Assembly (NCBI RefSeq): GCF_021134715.1 | Contig: NC_060017.1 | Coordinates: 3,844,001-3,908,000, forward strand | Source: Daphnia pulex | Lineage: Eukaryota; Arthropoda; Branchiopoda; Diplostraca; Daphniidae | DNA: 64,000 bases | Direction of reading: 5' to 3' | Shown: positions 1-11,917 of the stretch, in pieces | Layout: each line of letters starts with the position of its first letter | Position numbering within the stretch: the first letter of the stretch is position 1 | Notes under the pieces: model-generated | The model's database searches: none | The model's input: only the letters and a program-made list of their open reading frames with translations | Told to the model about the DNA's origin: nothing | Translations under genes and position numbers: made by a program

Positions 1-3000
1 GTGTGTAGTATTAGTTTAGTATTACGCTGCACGCCAGCTCAAAGGCCGGGTGGAAATGTGTGTGTTTTTTTCATTCAACCTTTCAGGAAATCGGTCAAAG
101 TTTATTTACCGACTAGCATACTAGATATGAACGGTAGAGGGGAGTTTAGGAGGGTTATGATGAATATCCGAGTTGCCGGGCATGGCGCGTGGCTGCCGTT
201 ACTGTCGCGGGTGGTGTCCATCAAAGCGGAGGGACGACGCTGTGGCGTGAATGAGCAAACTGACACGCATAAAATCTCTCACCCAAAAAAAAGCCGCCGC
301 CCAGCAGCAGCAGCTTCGAATGCTGCAGCACTACTCGTCGTTCGTCGTCAAGTCACTCTGGCGAGAGAGCCTCAAAGGTGACGGCAGATGAGATGAGAGA
401 ATACACACAAGTCACATGACGACGATAGGGAGAGTCCATCAACGACATCCACAACGGGCGGCACAGCCGGACGGAATGCCGGAATCATATGCGAGGCAAC
501 GCTCGACGATCGCCAACACCATTTTCTTTCATTTTCATTTTTTTTCTATTTTTTTTTCGTTTCCTCTTTCCTCCCTATTTTCATTCTTGAACATCAACGA
601 ATATTTTTCAAAACATGTTTGATGAGCATTCAAAAAATAGGAATAAGGGGCTGCTGCTGGATGAGACGTGTCGCGCTCGAGCACGTGCGAGAGTCGTTGA
701 CGCGCCATCGCATATGAAACTCATTTCGAATTCAGCGCCCATATTTTTACCCCGGCTGTACAAATGAGTTAAACCGGATAGAAAAAAAAAAAAAAAAACA
801 ACTCGACCATAGACCGTGTAGAGAGTTCAATTGTAGCCATTGTGAGGCTTTTTGATATAATGTAGAGAAGCCGAGGAAACTTATAATTGGCGCAGGCGGG
901 AGTCCCGACCGTATACATAGTTTCCGTGAAGAAAAAAAAATGTACATACTGCCATCAGTTCAATGAGGTTTGCACACAGTAGGAACGGACGAGAGTCTCA
1001 TCAAGTGCCGTTCACAACCCGAAAAAAAAATTTCAAAGAAAAGATAATAATAATAAGAAAGACCGTAGGCTAAAAGGGTATACGCCAAGGTAAAAATTGG
1101 TATCGCAGCCTTTTTTGTTTTTTTCACAGGAGGGGCTGTGGCGTAATGATTTAAACAAGACAGAATTCCTCTCCAAAAAGGTCCAAAAAAAGAAAAGAAA
1201 TCCAAGCGTGAATTGATAAAACAACTTCCTGAACTAAATGGATCTTTTTTTCTTTCTTGTTTTGGTGAGTGCGTGCGCGTTTTTTTTTTTTTTGGGGGGG
1301 CTGCTCGGCTGTTGTTGTTGTCGTTGAGCGTTTCACGCGGTTGATGATTGCTGTTGGCTGGCTGGCTGGCTGCCTTGTGGCTGGAATATTATTAGGCGGC
1401 CACAGCGCCGGTCTATAGAGCTCTCTAGCTAGCTGTGTGTGTGTGGTCGGGACTGATTGGTTCGTTGACTCTCTTTCTTTAGCCAACACCACACGGGAGT
1501 CAGACGAAAACAAGCTCGCAGACAAACAAATAATGTGAGAACCGTGTAATCACGCTGTCTCTCTCCCTCTCTTTCTCCCTCAATAAAAATGTGTATAAGA
1601 CGTCCCGAAAATGGTGACTCCCTTTGTGGTGGTGTGCTGGGCTCTGCAGCACACTCTATCGGGATAGATAGACTCCCGACGACGAGTCTCTCGGAGCTGA
1701 TGCTACACACTACTAAATAACATCCAACCAATCGGGACTGAACAAAGCCGGACCATAAATAGTCAAAGTCTGACTCAAAGATGGAAAAAGAAAAAGATAA
1801 AAAAAAAAAAAGAAAATAATAGAAGAATGCAACCCGTTATTTCCGTCTCGCGCTCACTTATATTCGATCCCAATTGTTCTGCTGGATGGGCCGCTGCATG
1901 AGGCGGGAAGAGAAGGAGGTGTATATAGGTGCACACAAGGCTTGATTATATGAGCAGATCAATTCCACGCCGGTTTCCACGATCGAGCCAGCAGAACAGA
2001 AATAAACACCACTGGCTGTTTTTCTTTTTTCTTTTTTCATTTTTTAATGTCCAATAAAAAAGAAAAAAAATGTTACATAAAGTGTTGGAAAGAATGTCAG
2101 TTGGCAACAAAAGATGTTATTAACAAAGTAGCCTAATACAATTTTCGGTGTGGTATAATGAGCGAAATGCACAGCAGACTCGAGAGGATATGTATGAATT
2201 CCGTCCGCACACATTCAACGCTTTAAGCCGAAATTCGTTCCTGTTTCACTCGCAAAACAGTTTAAGTGGCTCTAAATGACAGCATCGATAGTTTTTCGCC
2301 TACTGTTTCGCCTTTGTCAGTCTATAGTCAACTAAGTAGTCGTTGTAAAAACAAAAAAGCTAATTCATGCTGGCCATCTATATCGAGGGTTTAGGAGACT
2401 GACTCTGCTGGTCTGCTGTCCAGGTCGCAATATAAATGACTACTCATTTGCAACACGTGACAGATCCTACTGCTGCTCACTCTTGTTGCAACCTTCCGGC
2501 AAGGAAAGCCAGCCATCCAGCCAGCAATAATATAGTGTGCGACGCGGGAGTTTTATTGCACTCGATTGCCAAAAAAAGATCCTCTCCAGAGTCCTCTCCT
2601 CGGCTGCTGCGCTGTGTATATATATAAACGCGCTTGATGACGTAGATAATTGTCAAGGTCTGCTCGAGATTTTTTTATGACCTGGACCTTTTTATTTTTT
2701 TATTTTTGGGGGATATCAACAAATTTTTCCTGGGCAAAAGAGAAGGAGAAAAAAAAATACTTAGTAATGCATGTCTGAGACTATGAAAAAAGAAAAAGGA
2801 ATAAGGAAAACAACGGAGAAAAAAAGAGAAAAGGATATAAATGGCAAGTCATCAGTATAAGTGCAGGTGGGGCCATTGTTCTGTCTGACCGAGCCACGAC
2901 AAATGTGAAGCTGATGCCGTGATGCGAGGGGAGTAGAGAAGAAAGAAAGAAAAAAGTCAAATCGGCTATTTTATTTTATTTTTTCTTCCAGTGCGTGCTT

Positions 3001-5916
3001 GTGATGGACGGGGGGTGAAAATGCAGTGCTAATCACCGCGATTTGTTCTAGCTACCTTTGAGGCTGACGCGGACCCAACTGAGTGCTCAACTCGACAAGT
3101 GATATACGCAATATAACTCTCTGCCCTGTGAAGCCCGTCTTCTCTCTCTTTCCTGTCCAGTCGTCTCTCTCAGTAATCTATTCCCTCTCGTTGCGTTTGT
3201 GCTGGACATTATAGACGCCTTCGTGTGTCTTTCTTTAAAAAGATACCAACAATCTTTTAGCTCTGGGAGGAGGAAACAAGAAAAAGAATCTAAACGGGTT
3301 TCCAGCCCCTAGTTCGTTTTGCTCTCGAGCTGCTGTTTGATATTGATAGGCCAGCAGCTTCCTACTGTCCGATGGCTGAAATAGAATAATGCGCTGCCCA
3401 CCCATGGAGTTGGCCAGCAGTTAAATAATCACCCTTGTCTGCTAAGAGTATAACCAAGTAGCTCGTGTCCAACCGTCTCCAATCTCTGTTGTTTTTTCTC
3501 TCTCTCTCTTTCTCTACCTACTCTGTTGATGTCTCACAAATCAACAAATGTACACAAGAGAAAACTTCTCCCTTTTTACCTCGTCAAGCCTACATTGCCC
3601 TGTCTTAGACTTTGATTTGATCAACATAACTCAACAAGCAGCTATTTGATTCTTTCGGGGATAAATAGTATGGATATAGTTCTTGCTGATTTGAAATTTG
3701 TCGAGAGCCCGCGCAAAATAAAGACTGCGGGATGTGACTCATCATCGGTATGCGGATACTCGCCAACCATTTTGAAAAAAAAAAAAAAAAAATTGAAAAT
3801 ACAAATTTAATTGTCAAAGTATATCCAGGAATGAAATATAGTTAGTTGATGTCATATAGCTGACCGAGTTTGGCGAGACCCACCGCTGTGAATCGCCCAA
3901 CTCGTGTACACACATGTGAGAGACGTCATTTAGGACCACCAAAGTATAGCATTTGGCTTTTTCTTTATTTGTGTCGTCCTCAAAAGAGTATAAACGAAGA
4001 GGCCAAAAGAAGCCGCTCCGACGACATATAATAGACCACCGAAATATGAGCAGCCATATCACATCAAAAGGAAATGATGTTTGTTGTGCAACTATTTCAA
4101 TCACAAAAGATATTTAGCTGGGGGAATCAAAAGAGATCTTACTCAGATTCGACCCCCAAAAACCGCGCGCTATTCAAAAACGACTATCATCATCATAGAT
4201 AGCCGCCTCGCATCGTAGCAGCGTCTGTCACAACACTTCAATAGATTTGGCTGCTGCCTCGCCTCCCCTCGCTTATATTTTGGTCTAGTCTCTTCCATAT
4301 AGATGTATATGCTATATTCACCATTCGTGTATCTATATGTATATATAACTATTTTATGGATATAAGCGGAGAGAGTCGGATGCCATATGCCCGGCACCGT
4401 ATAGGTCGATCCTTATAGGGGGGAGAAGTCTAAAAGAGGGGATATCATATCAAAAGAGACAAGTTAATGCTGATGTAGAACTTTGGCTAGATGCGCAGGA
4501 GGAGTCTCTTTCTCTCGTCTGCGTCCCTATTCAACTATTATTTCTATAATACCACACGCGCAACAGCTGCCACAATAGTTGGCAGCCAAAGAATATACAA
4601 CATCACCGCGTGAATGAAAACTTCTGTCATCACAGCACACCAAGTAAAATTGATTCTTATTACTATTATTTCCTTTTTGACATTTAGAAAAAAGAATTAA
4701 AAAAAGAGAAAAACATTCGGGAAAAATCTCAACACGCTTTTCGATAATTGTTTCATTGTGTGTGTGTGTTTTGTGTTTGTGTTCTGCATCCGGTATCCCT
4801 TTCACGGTGTATAGAAACCAAGTATATTTATATTTTTATGGCTTTTTTTTTCATTTACGATGATTTCGATATTTTCCAGTATGGTAGCAGCAGCAGCAGC
4901 ATTTACCTTATATAGTGTGGCACACGGGCGATTTCAACGCGTCCCGCATACGTTGTTTTTATGGCATTTTCATTTCCTATTATATAGTATACATCGGCAG
5001 ACTGCAAAGTGTTGACATCTTTGTGTTCTCTCGAATCGGACACCGATTTCCAACTCAATCAGGACAAATCAAGAACAAAACAGTTTAACGGGAAACAACT
5101 ATCATTTCAAAATTTGCTTTGATGCGCTGCATCAATTTTTTCAGGCCAATTAATTAAATACAATCAAATATTCTATAAGAAAATCAATGAAAACTTTAGA
5201 CGCGCAAGTTCCAGGACTATCACATCTATATATACGATAGGTGATGCAATGGCTGTCAAAGTCAAAAGCTGAAAGCGCGATGAGGTTTTATATAATTGAC
5301 TTCTCGGCGTTTGATTATTCCATTTGCTTCATTCAAAGGAATCGCCCGGAAGGCCGGAACTGTAATGAAGATGAAACGAGTCAAAATTCGAGAAGAGAAG
5401 ACCAGTTTGGCCGGCCGCTGTTGCCTTGCCTGCCCTGCCTGCCATACAGTCAGCCAGCAGCTGCCTTCAATAAATTGCGTTTCACATTTTTGGAATTTGG
5501 TTCTCTTTTTCGGATTGTTGTGCGCTGCGCATGCGCTCGGCCAAGCCACGGGAGACCACCCACGGCTTCTTCTCTCTCTCTCAAAGATGAGAGAATTCCA
5601 AGTCTTGATTTTGATTCTCTTTTTTCCTGTTTTTCTAGCGGCCCCATATACTTGTTATCAATGTGATGAAGTCAACGAGGCTGAAGAGATAATTTTTGGG
5701 TCCGGACGGGGACGACGGGAACAGGGAACGATAGAGAGGGGAACCATCCCTTCTTTTGGATTGGGCGGCCGTCGGACCAATGGCGAACCCAAAGGAGGAG
5801 GTAACCAGCTCCGTCAAGCACCGCCCATTTGTTTTTCTTTTGGGTTCCCCAGCGTTGAAGTTTCTCGCTCTCAAGTCTGGGGGGTTTTAAGCCCCCGCCA
5901 GCTACTTGAGCTGTCG
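1..5916. other. Non-coding DNA upstream of engrailed
   Basis: I see no supportable gene here. The open frames are short, mostly lack ATG starts and do not resemble proteins. The stretch is rich in A/T homopolymers with CT-rich patches (for example near 3140-3180 and 3490-3515). Being the 5' flank of a segmentation gene, it probably holds enhancers (inference), but I could not define any element. Confidence 0.6.
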
Positions 5917-5922
5917 TCAGTC
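5917..5922 (+). promoter_or_regulatory. Possible initiator of engrailed
   Basis: TCAGTC fits the arthropod initiator and lies 156 bases before the engrailed ATG. Counting its A as +1 (5919), the bases at +28 to +32 read ACACA, which fits a relaxed downstream promoter element. Only a weak TTTTAA lies about 34 bases upstream. The site is a guess from motif spacing; 5'-end RNA data would settle it. Confidence 0.3.
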
Positions 5923-6077
5923 GTCGACAACACTTGCTCCAAAGCACACATATCTCAATCAAGCGGGCGCACTAATTGGTTTGGAACTTGTCAAGTTTTT
6001 CTGGGGGGGATTGCAGTGCTGTCGCACAATTCGATCCTGCATTCTACTGTGTGCGAATTGACTCAAGCAGCAATAAG

Positions 6078-9000
6078 ATGGCAGATGTCTCGCAACACAA
6101 CCAACTTCTTCTCTCCGAGTGCTACAGAGGCTCCAGCCCGCGCAGTGCCTCCACTCCTGGTCCGGCGGCTCCCGACAGCCCGGCCAATTCGGCGTCCGGC
6201 CGCTTCTCGGCTTCACCGTCCGTGGCGGCCGCTCTTCTCTCGCCGTCCGGCCCCAATTGTTTCTCGTCCAACTACCACTACTCGCCGTACCACCACCACC
6301 ATCACGCCATGAGCAGCCAGCACCATCCGGCAGCTCTGGGCCTCATGGGCTCCTTCCTCAGCGTTGGTTCCTATCCTTACGCGGCGCTGGCCGCTGCGGC
6401 CGCCGCTGCCGCCGCTGGAATGGCCGGCCACCACCTAGCCCCACCGCTGGCGCCTCCGCCTCTGCTGCATCCGCTCAACCGCATCCGGCAGCAATCGTCA
6501 CCAACGTCCCAGTCTCCAGTCTCCAGAGTTCTGCCCTTTTCCGTTGAGAACATCCTGAAGCCGGAATTCGGTCGCAATCAGCCGTCCAGCCATGACTCGA
6601 CTCCAGCAGAGACGGCCGACCAGCCGGAAAGCGTCGAGATGAAACCACTGGGCAGAGAGCCCATCAAGAGGACGGCCTCCAATGCCGGAATCACCAGCCC
6701 TTCGTCTTCGCTGGGCAACAAGCGCGTGAAATCGTCCCTTTCCGTCTCGCCAGCGCCTCAGATGAGCAAGAAAATCATCACGTCGCCCGTCTCCATCAAG
6801 GCTGACCCTGCTGATCTGTCGGGACGGACGAGCAGCTGCACCGATTCCTCGTCGTTTTCGTCCGGCGAAGGCAGCAGCCACGGCAAAGATGGCGAACAGT
6901 CGACCGGATCCACCGAACTGCCAACCGATCCTACCAAAATGACCGATCCAGCCAAATGGCCCGCTTGGATCTTCTGCACTCGCTACTCTGATCGACCGTC
7001 CTCTGGTAAGTCGCCATTGATTTGAATTTGTCTACTATTGTGTTCTTATTACATATAGCGATATGAAATAGTTTGGCATTTAGGCCTAGAATATTCCTGT
7101 TTAATTTAAATCTATAGCTGACAAGATTTGTTGGGAACCCATTTCAGAATTTCGCTAATTCATTTATAGCCCGGTGTATAGGAAATTTAGAAACTTGCGC
7201 TTAATGGCAGATTTTTATGCACTGTCTCAAATGAGACGTTGGTCAGGTTTTTTACTGTGAGAGATTTCATCCCATGAGGATTTTTTCCCATTTCTTTATG
7301 ACTTGTATATCATTCTCGAGCCACAGGTATATTTTTCTATATTTACTGCCTGGCTGCTGCAGGCTGCTATGGTACCCATGGGCGACTTGGGCTCAGATCA
7401 GAACTGCTACATCACAAATTGTTTGCGCTTATTTATAATAGACATCGCTAGACGAATACTATTTCTATAAAACAATTTATTCGGCAAATTATTCGAGTTG
7501 CCTTGAGCGTGATCGATAATGAAATTAATTAACAGCTCGGGGAGGGGGGAAGTTGTTTATTGGAATTTTGTTTTTCATTTATAGTTTGGTTTTGGCCTCT
7601 GTCCAGTTATATTAGACGGTCAGACGTATTTCGTTTTCATTTAGTAACGACAATTGATGTATCTTGTTTTACGCGTGGTATATACACAGCAGTGTAAGGC
7701 AGCAGCGAAATTTAGTGTGTTCGAAGCTGATACTGCCCAGCACATACGGTAAATAAAATCACACAAAAAAAAGGAACAGCCGTCTCGTCCAGTGCCGTGT
7801 GTAACATAAAGGATATAGTTATAGTTATATACTGCTGTGTATTAGGAGAGGCGTGTGTGGGCAATTGTCGTGATTTACGGTTATTTCACATCGGGCGACA
7901 GTCATTGCGCCTATGGATCTGCTGTGGTGGTGGTGGAACACACACACAACAACAGCAGATACGCCAGAGACAGCAGACAAACAAGTCTTTCTGATCAAGT
8001 CCTCAACGTCTTTATATAGTACTCTCTATTTCAAAAAGGCGTCAGGGAACTCCTGCTATGCTCGAATCCTTTTTGTGTTTGGCTGGCTGGTGACCCCACA
8101 CCAGTCCAGCATGCACTACTGGCCGTCCGGCGTATAAAGAGAGTAGACACATTTAAACGCAGTATTTTTTCAAAAAGGGAAAATAAAATAAAGCGGGGAA
8201 GGGTGGCTGAGTCTGGGCGAGAGAAAAGGAAAGAAAGGACGAACAAGAGGTCATTGCTGTTTCACTGGTTTCTAGGTTGGTCTGGTCGCCAGTGATAAGG
8301 ACTCTTAATATGTGAACGCATGGGCGAGCACACGTCGCACGACGGCAACGCGACCGACCCACAGTTACCACTGCCCTATACATGGAAGTGTGTGCGGTGC
8401 CATATCTGAACCACCAACGAAATGTATAGCAACTAAATAGACGTATTTATTTATTATGATTTTTATTATTTTCAAAATACGCGCCTTCAGACGAAATGTC
8501 CGGGGCTTTTGACTTTGAGCTAGACAGCGAAAATACAAGCAAAATTCGCCAAGCAAGCAATAAAAGTGTGATCATATCGATAAGCGGGGGGGGGAGAAGT
8601 TGTAGACGAAAACAATAGCTGACACACGTATAAACAATTCGCTTGCGTAATTTTTGGTTTGAATCGCCCAACTCTTAAAGAAAAGAAAAAGAACCAGCGG
8701 ATCCGAAATCAACTCAATTTGACAAGCTTACACGGAAATGCCAAAAATGTGAGTTTATTAGACAATACACAAAAGGATGCATGACACGAATGTCCCTTTC
8801 TGTTGTTGTTGGTCGGCTCTCTCTCGTCTCTCTACCGTGCGAACTCAATTGGCGTTGACCTTTTTTTTTTCTTCCTTCCTTTTTTTCAAACGCTGATGGT
8901 TATCTCTCATATGTCTGTTGAAGCTGGCGCGTTGGCCATGTTCAAAAGGAGGGAGAAAAAACGGGACAGCCGAGGCCATAAAAAGTGTGCTGAAGAGAAG

Positions 9001-11917
9001 GAGAGAGAGAAGAAGGAGAGATAGAGAGTGAAGGGGAAAGAAAAGAAGAGAGCTTATCAGTGACCATTTCAGTGATTGAATAAGAGAGACACAACACACT
9101 GAGCTCGGAAAAAAAGAGACGTGAAGAAGATATAACTTTTAGGCTTTTATTTCTCTCTCTCTCTCTAGCTGCTTCGTTGTATGTATATTTATTTACATTT
9201 TTGTGCGCGCGCGTGTGTTTGTATGTGTGTGTGTGTTGTGTGTGCGTCAAGTTAAAGGGAGTCGACGCGCTTTGAGACGAAGAGAGAGAGAGAAAAAAAG
9301 GCATCCAAAGATAGCGACCACCCGGGCGAGACCTGCGACTCGCCATGGAGGTTCAACTGGCTAGAAGATTGCTTCATCCTTTTTTCTTTTCAAATTCTAT
9401 TTCTCTTTTTTCTTCTTATTTCTTATTTCTTATTTCTTCCTTTTTGAATTTTACAATCCCCTTATTATTTCTCTTATAGCCAAGAGAATGTCCTTGTTAT
9501 ATAACCGTCTCCCACATATTTCCGCCAGCGAAATATCACGCGCCTGAAAATATTTCGATTTCGTAATTCCACCCAAACGTGAGTAATAATGAATTAGTTG
9601 ACGAAATACTTTTTATTTCGTAAAAAAGCTGTTTAGCGGAAGAGCCGAACCCACGAGAAACAATTCACTCGGGAAAAGAGCGAGGAGGAAGCGAACTCAA
9701 CTAGTCGCCTCGAGCTCTCACTTTGATGGATTAAGTATATGTGTAGTTATAGAAGCTCGCCGAGGAACGAGAATAACACGGTCTACACGAAAGATATGTA
9801 CAGGCAGTACAGGGGGTGGAGGGGGGATCAAGTACGTGCATAAGAGAAAGAAAGAAAAGAAAACCAAAAGAGCGTGTACCATCAAACTAGACAGTGATTA
9901 AGGTTATTTGTACATGACAGCCAAGGAGGGTTTGCGTGCAACCTGCGTGTGGTTTGCCAGAGCTCTATAGACGGGCGTGCGTTATATATAATACAGCCGT
10001 CTTTATTATACATCAACCACCATTTGAAATTTGGCAGGACAGTCCCATAACAGTTCTGTATTACTATATTCGATTGAAATTATGATTTGCTTATTTGGGT
10101 TTTGAAGCGGAAAGAAAATTAATTTGGTTGACGCAATAACAAGATTATTATTAGGTCGAACTCGACCGTATTGAATCGAATGAGATTTCAATCGTGAAAT
10201 TGTTTAACTAAAAAAAAAAAACATTCAGTTTCGACTTTCGATGTATAGGTACAAGCATCAGTGTTTGGGTGGTCTGTATTGTACGTACGTATGTAGATAT
10301 AACCTTGCCATAGTTTACCCTAGGCTGCGTCGATTATACCCAGCAGCCACAGACAATCTGAATCTTTTGAAATATCTGTTGCTTCTGCTGCATTTATGAA
10401 CCCAATGGACAATGGCATCCATCTTCATCCTCTGTGTGCCTTTTTTTCCTTCTTCTATCTGAGGGTCCTGTTGCTCAAACAATTGTAAACCGTGCGCGTA
10501 ACTTCCACTGAGAGGCTAGATGAAGCAATCATATCATGACTCCCTTCAAAGACAGCGATAATGGCCCACTGTCATCCGCCTCTATAATTTTCTTATCTGG
10601 GCATTTCGACTCAATCTTCCACGTTATTATTCTCTCTGAACCAGGCAGGCACGCTGGTATATAAGCCGGCAGTCATTTTCGAAAAGGAAGAAATAAAAGA
10701 ATAGATACTCAATTTTGGCTTCCCTTTCTCTCCGTGAAGGCAAATAGGAAACACACCGAGCATTTTTATTTTGACCCCCGAGGACTCAACAGCGCATTTG
10801 TTTTTAGCGCTATTTTATCCAAATTACATTCGACTAATTCCGTCACACTGATACAAGATGATATAAAATTCATCTGCCATTTATTTCTATAGAAATAGCT
10901 CGATCAATATCTTACCATCTGCCATTCCACGAAGTGTGAGTGTATCGCGTGACTCCGAGCTTGAAAAGTCAACATTTAGTCGGAATTAGAATTAGTAAGC
11001 GAAAGAATTTCCAGAAATCGACTGCCTGGAATGAGATCCTATTTCGAATGAAACTTAAGAAGATGGAGGGAGGGTGATTGACAGCTATATGGCACACAAC
11101 CAATATTTAGTCTAGGCTTCTTAATATCAAATCCATCTTGTAAATCAATAACAAACTCCAAAGTCGTATCATACCCCGCAAGAATAAGAACCTGTGCATT
11201 CTTCGCATAGTTCTGTAGCCTTTTTTTTTTAAATGTTTTTGCAATCCGATCTCTTTCGGTTGGTTCGATTTCCTTCAGATCAATCACAAACCTCTGAGGT
11301 TTGGGTTGCGCAAGGTTAGGGAGAGCTACAAGTGTGGGCGAATCACAAGACGATGTTTGGCTTATACGGTACCAACGGGTGGTCTTAATCGATTATTCAA
11401 ATTTGATCGATAGGTACAATAACGCTCTGGGCTATTTTACCACTTATAAGTGTAACTATAGTATTTACGATAAGCTGAAAAATCAGACCCTAAATTAGAA
11501 GAGATTATTAATTATATTCTTTTTTGATTTTTGATTATTTCTCCAGGTCCGCGATTGCGACGCACCAAAAAAGACCGGAACGCCGAGGAGAAGCGCCCGC
11601 GGACGGCTTTCACGTCGGAGCAATTAGCCCGTCTCAAAAACGAGTTCACGGAGAATCGTTACCTGAACGAGAAGCGACGCCAAGAGCTGGCCAACGAATT
11701 GCAATTGCACGAGAACCAGATCAAGATCTGGTTCCAGAACAAGCGGGCCAAAATCAAGAAAACCACCGGCCAGAAGAATCCCCTGGCGCTCCAGCTCATG
11801 GCTCAGGGTCTCTACAATCACTCGACTGTCCCAGTCGGCGAGGAGGAGGAAGACGAAGCGTTCTACGCCTCCCATCAGCAGCACCAGCAACAGCAGAGGG
11901 AACAGCACAGTGAATAA
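6078..11917 (+). CDS. en: engrailed: homeodomain repressor, two exons
   Basis: Exons 6078-7005 and 11547-11917 encode 432 residues; the 4.5-kb intron is in phase 1 inside the Gly codon of the SSG motif (donor GTAAG, acceptor CTCCAG). The ATG at 6078 has A at -3 and G at +4; the open frame extends upstream but without another ATG. Order of parts: Ala/Pro/His-rich N-terminus; EH1 Groucho-binding motif [14 protein letters not shown] (about 152-165); a PADLS CtBP-type motif (about 244-248); EH2, the Exd-contacting [18 protein letters not shown] (about 293-310); homeodomain (about 324-383) with WFQNKRAK; then the engrailed-family tail [17 protein letters not shown]. The family represses target genes in the nucleus and fixes posterior compartment fate. 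There is no RS motif between EH2 and the homeodomain, so this is the engrailed rather than the invected copy. Confidence 0.93.
7006..11546 (+). other. engrailed intron
   Basis: This 4.5-kb intron contains GA/CT and GT microsatellites near 9000-9020, 9150-9170 and 9215-9245, plus a protein-like fragment on the minus strand described separately. I searched for a 6-nt RS-type microexon. The one look-alike, GAAGAA near 10686, is followed by AT rather than GT and cannot be spliced. Confidence 0.6.
11042..11287 (-). pseudogene. Protein-like fragment with a P450-like I-helix motif
   Basis: An 81-codon open frame without an ATG lies antisense inside the engrailed intron. It contains a stretch ending [13 protein letters not shown]. 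The (A/G)GxxTT pattern is the oxygen-binding I-helix motif of cytochrome P450 proteins, and LAGYDTT is a common form in animal P450s. The residues after it do not continue like a P450, and no heme-binding Cys motif is seen. It could be a decayed gene or transposon fragment, or chance. Confidence 0.2.

Noticed and set aside
5976-6077. 34 extra N-terminal codons upstream of the engrailed ATG
   Set aside because: The frame is open but its first codon is TTG. The ATG at 6078 has good context and gives MAD, as in invected.
10680-10700. GAAGAA after AG in the engrailed intron as an RS microexon
   Set aside because: It is followed by AT instead of a GT donor, so it cannot be spliced in.
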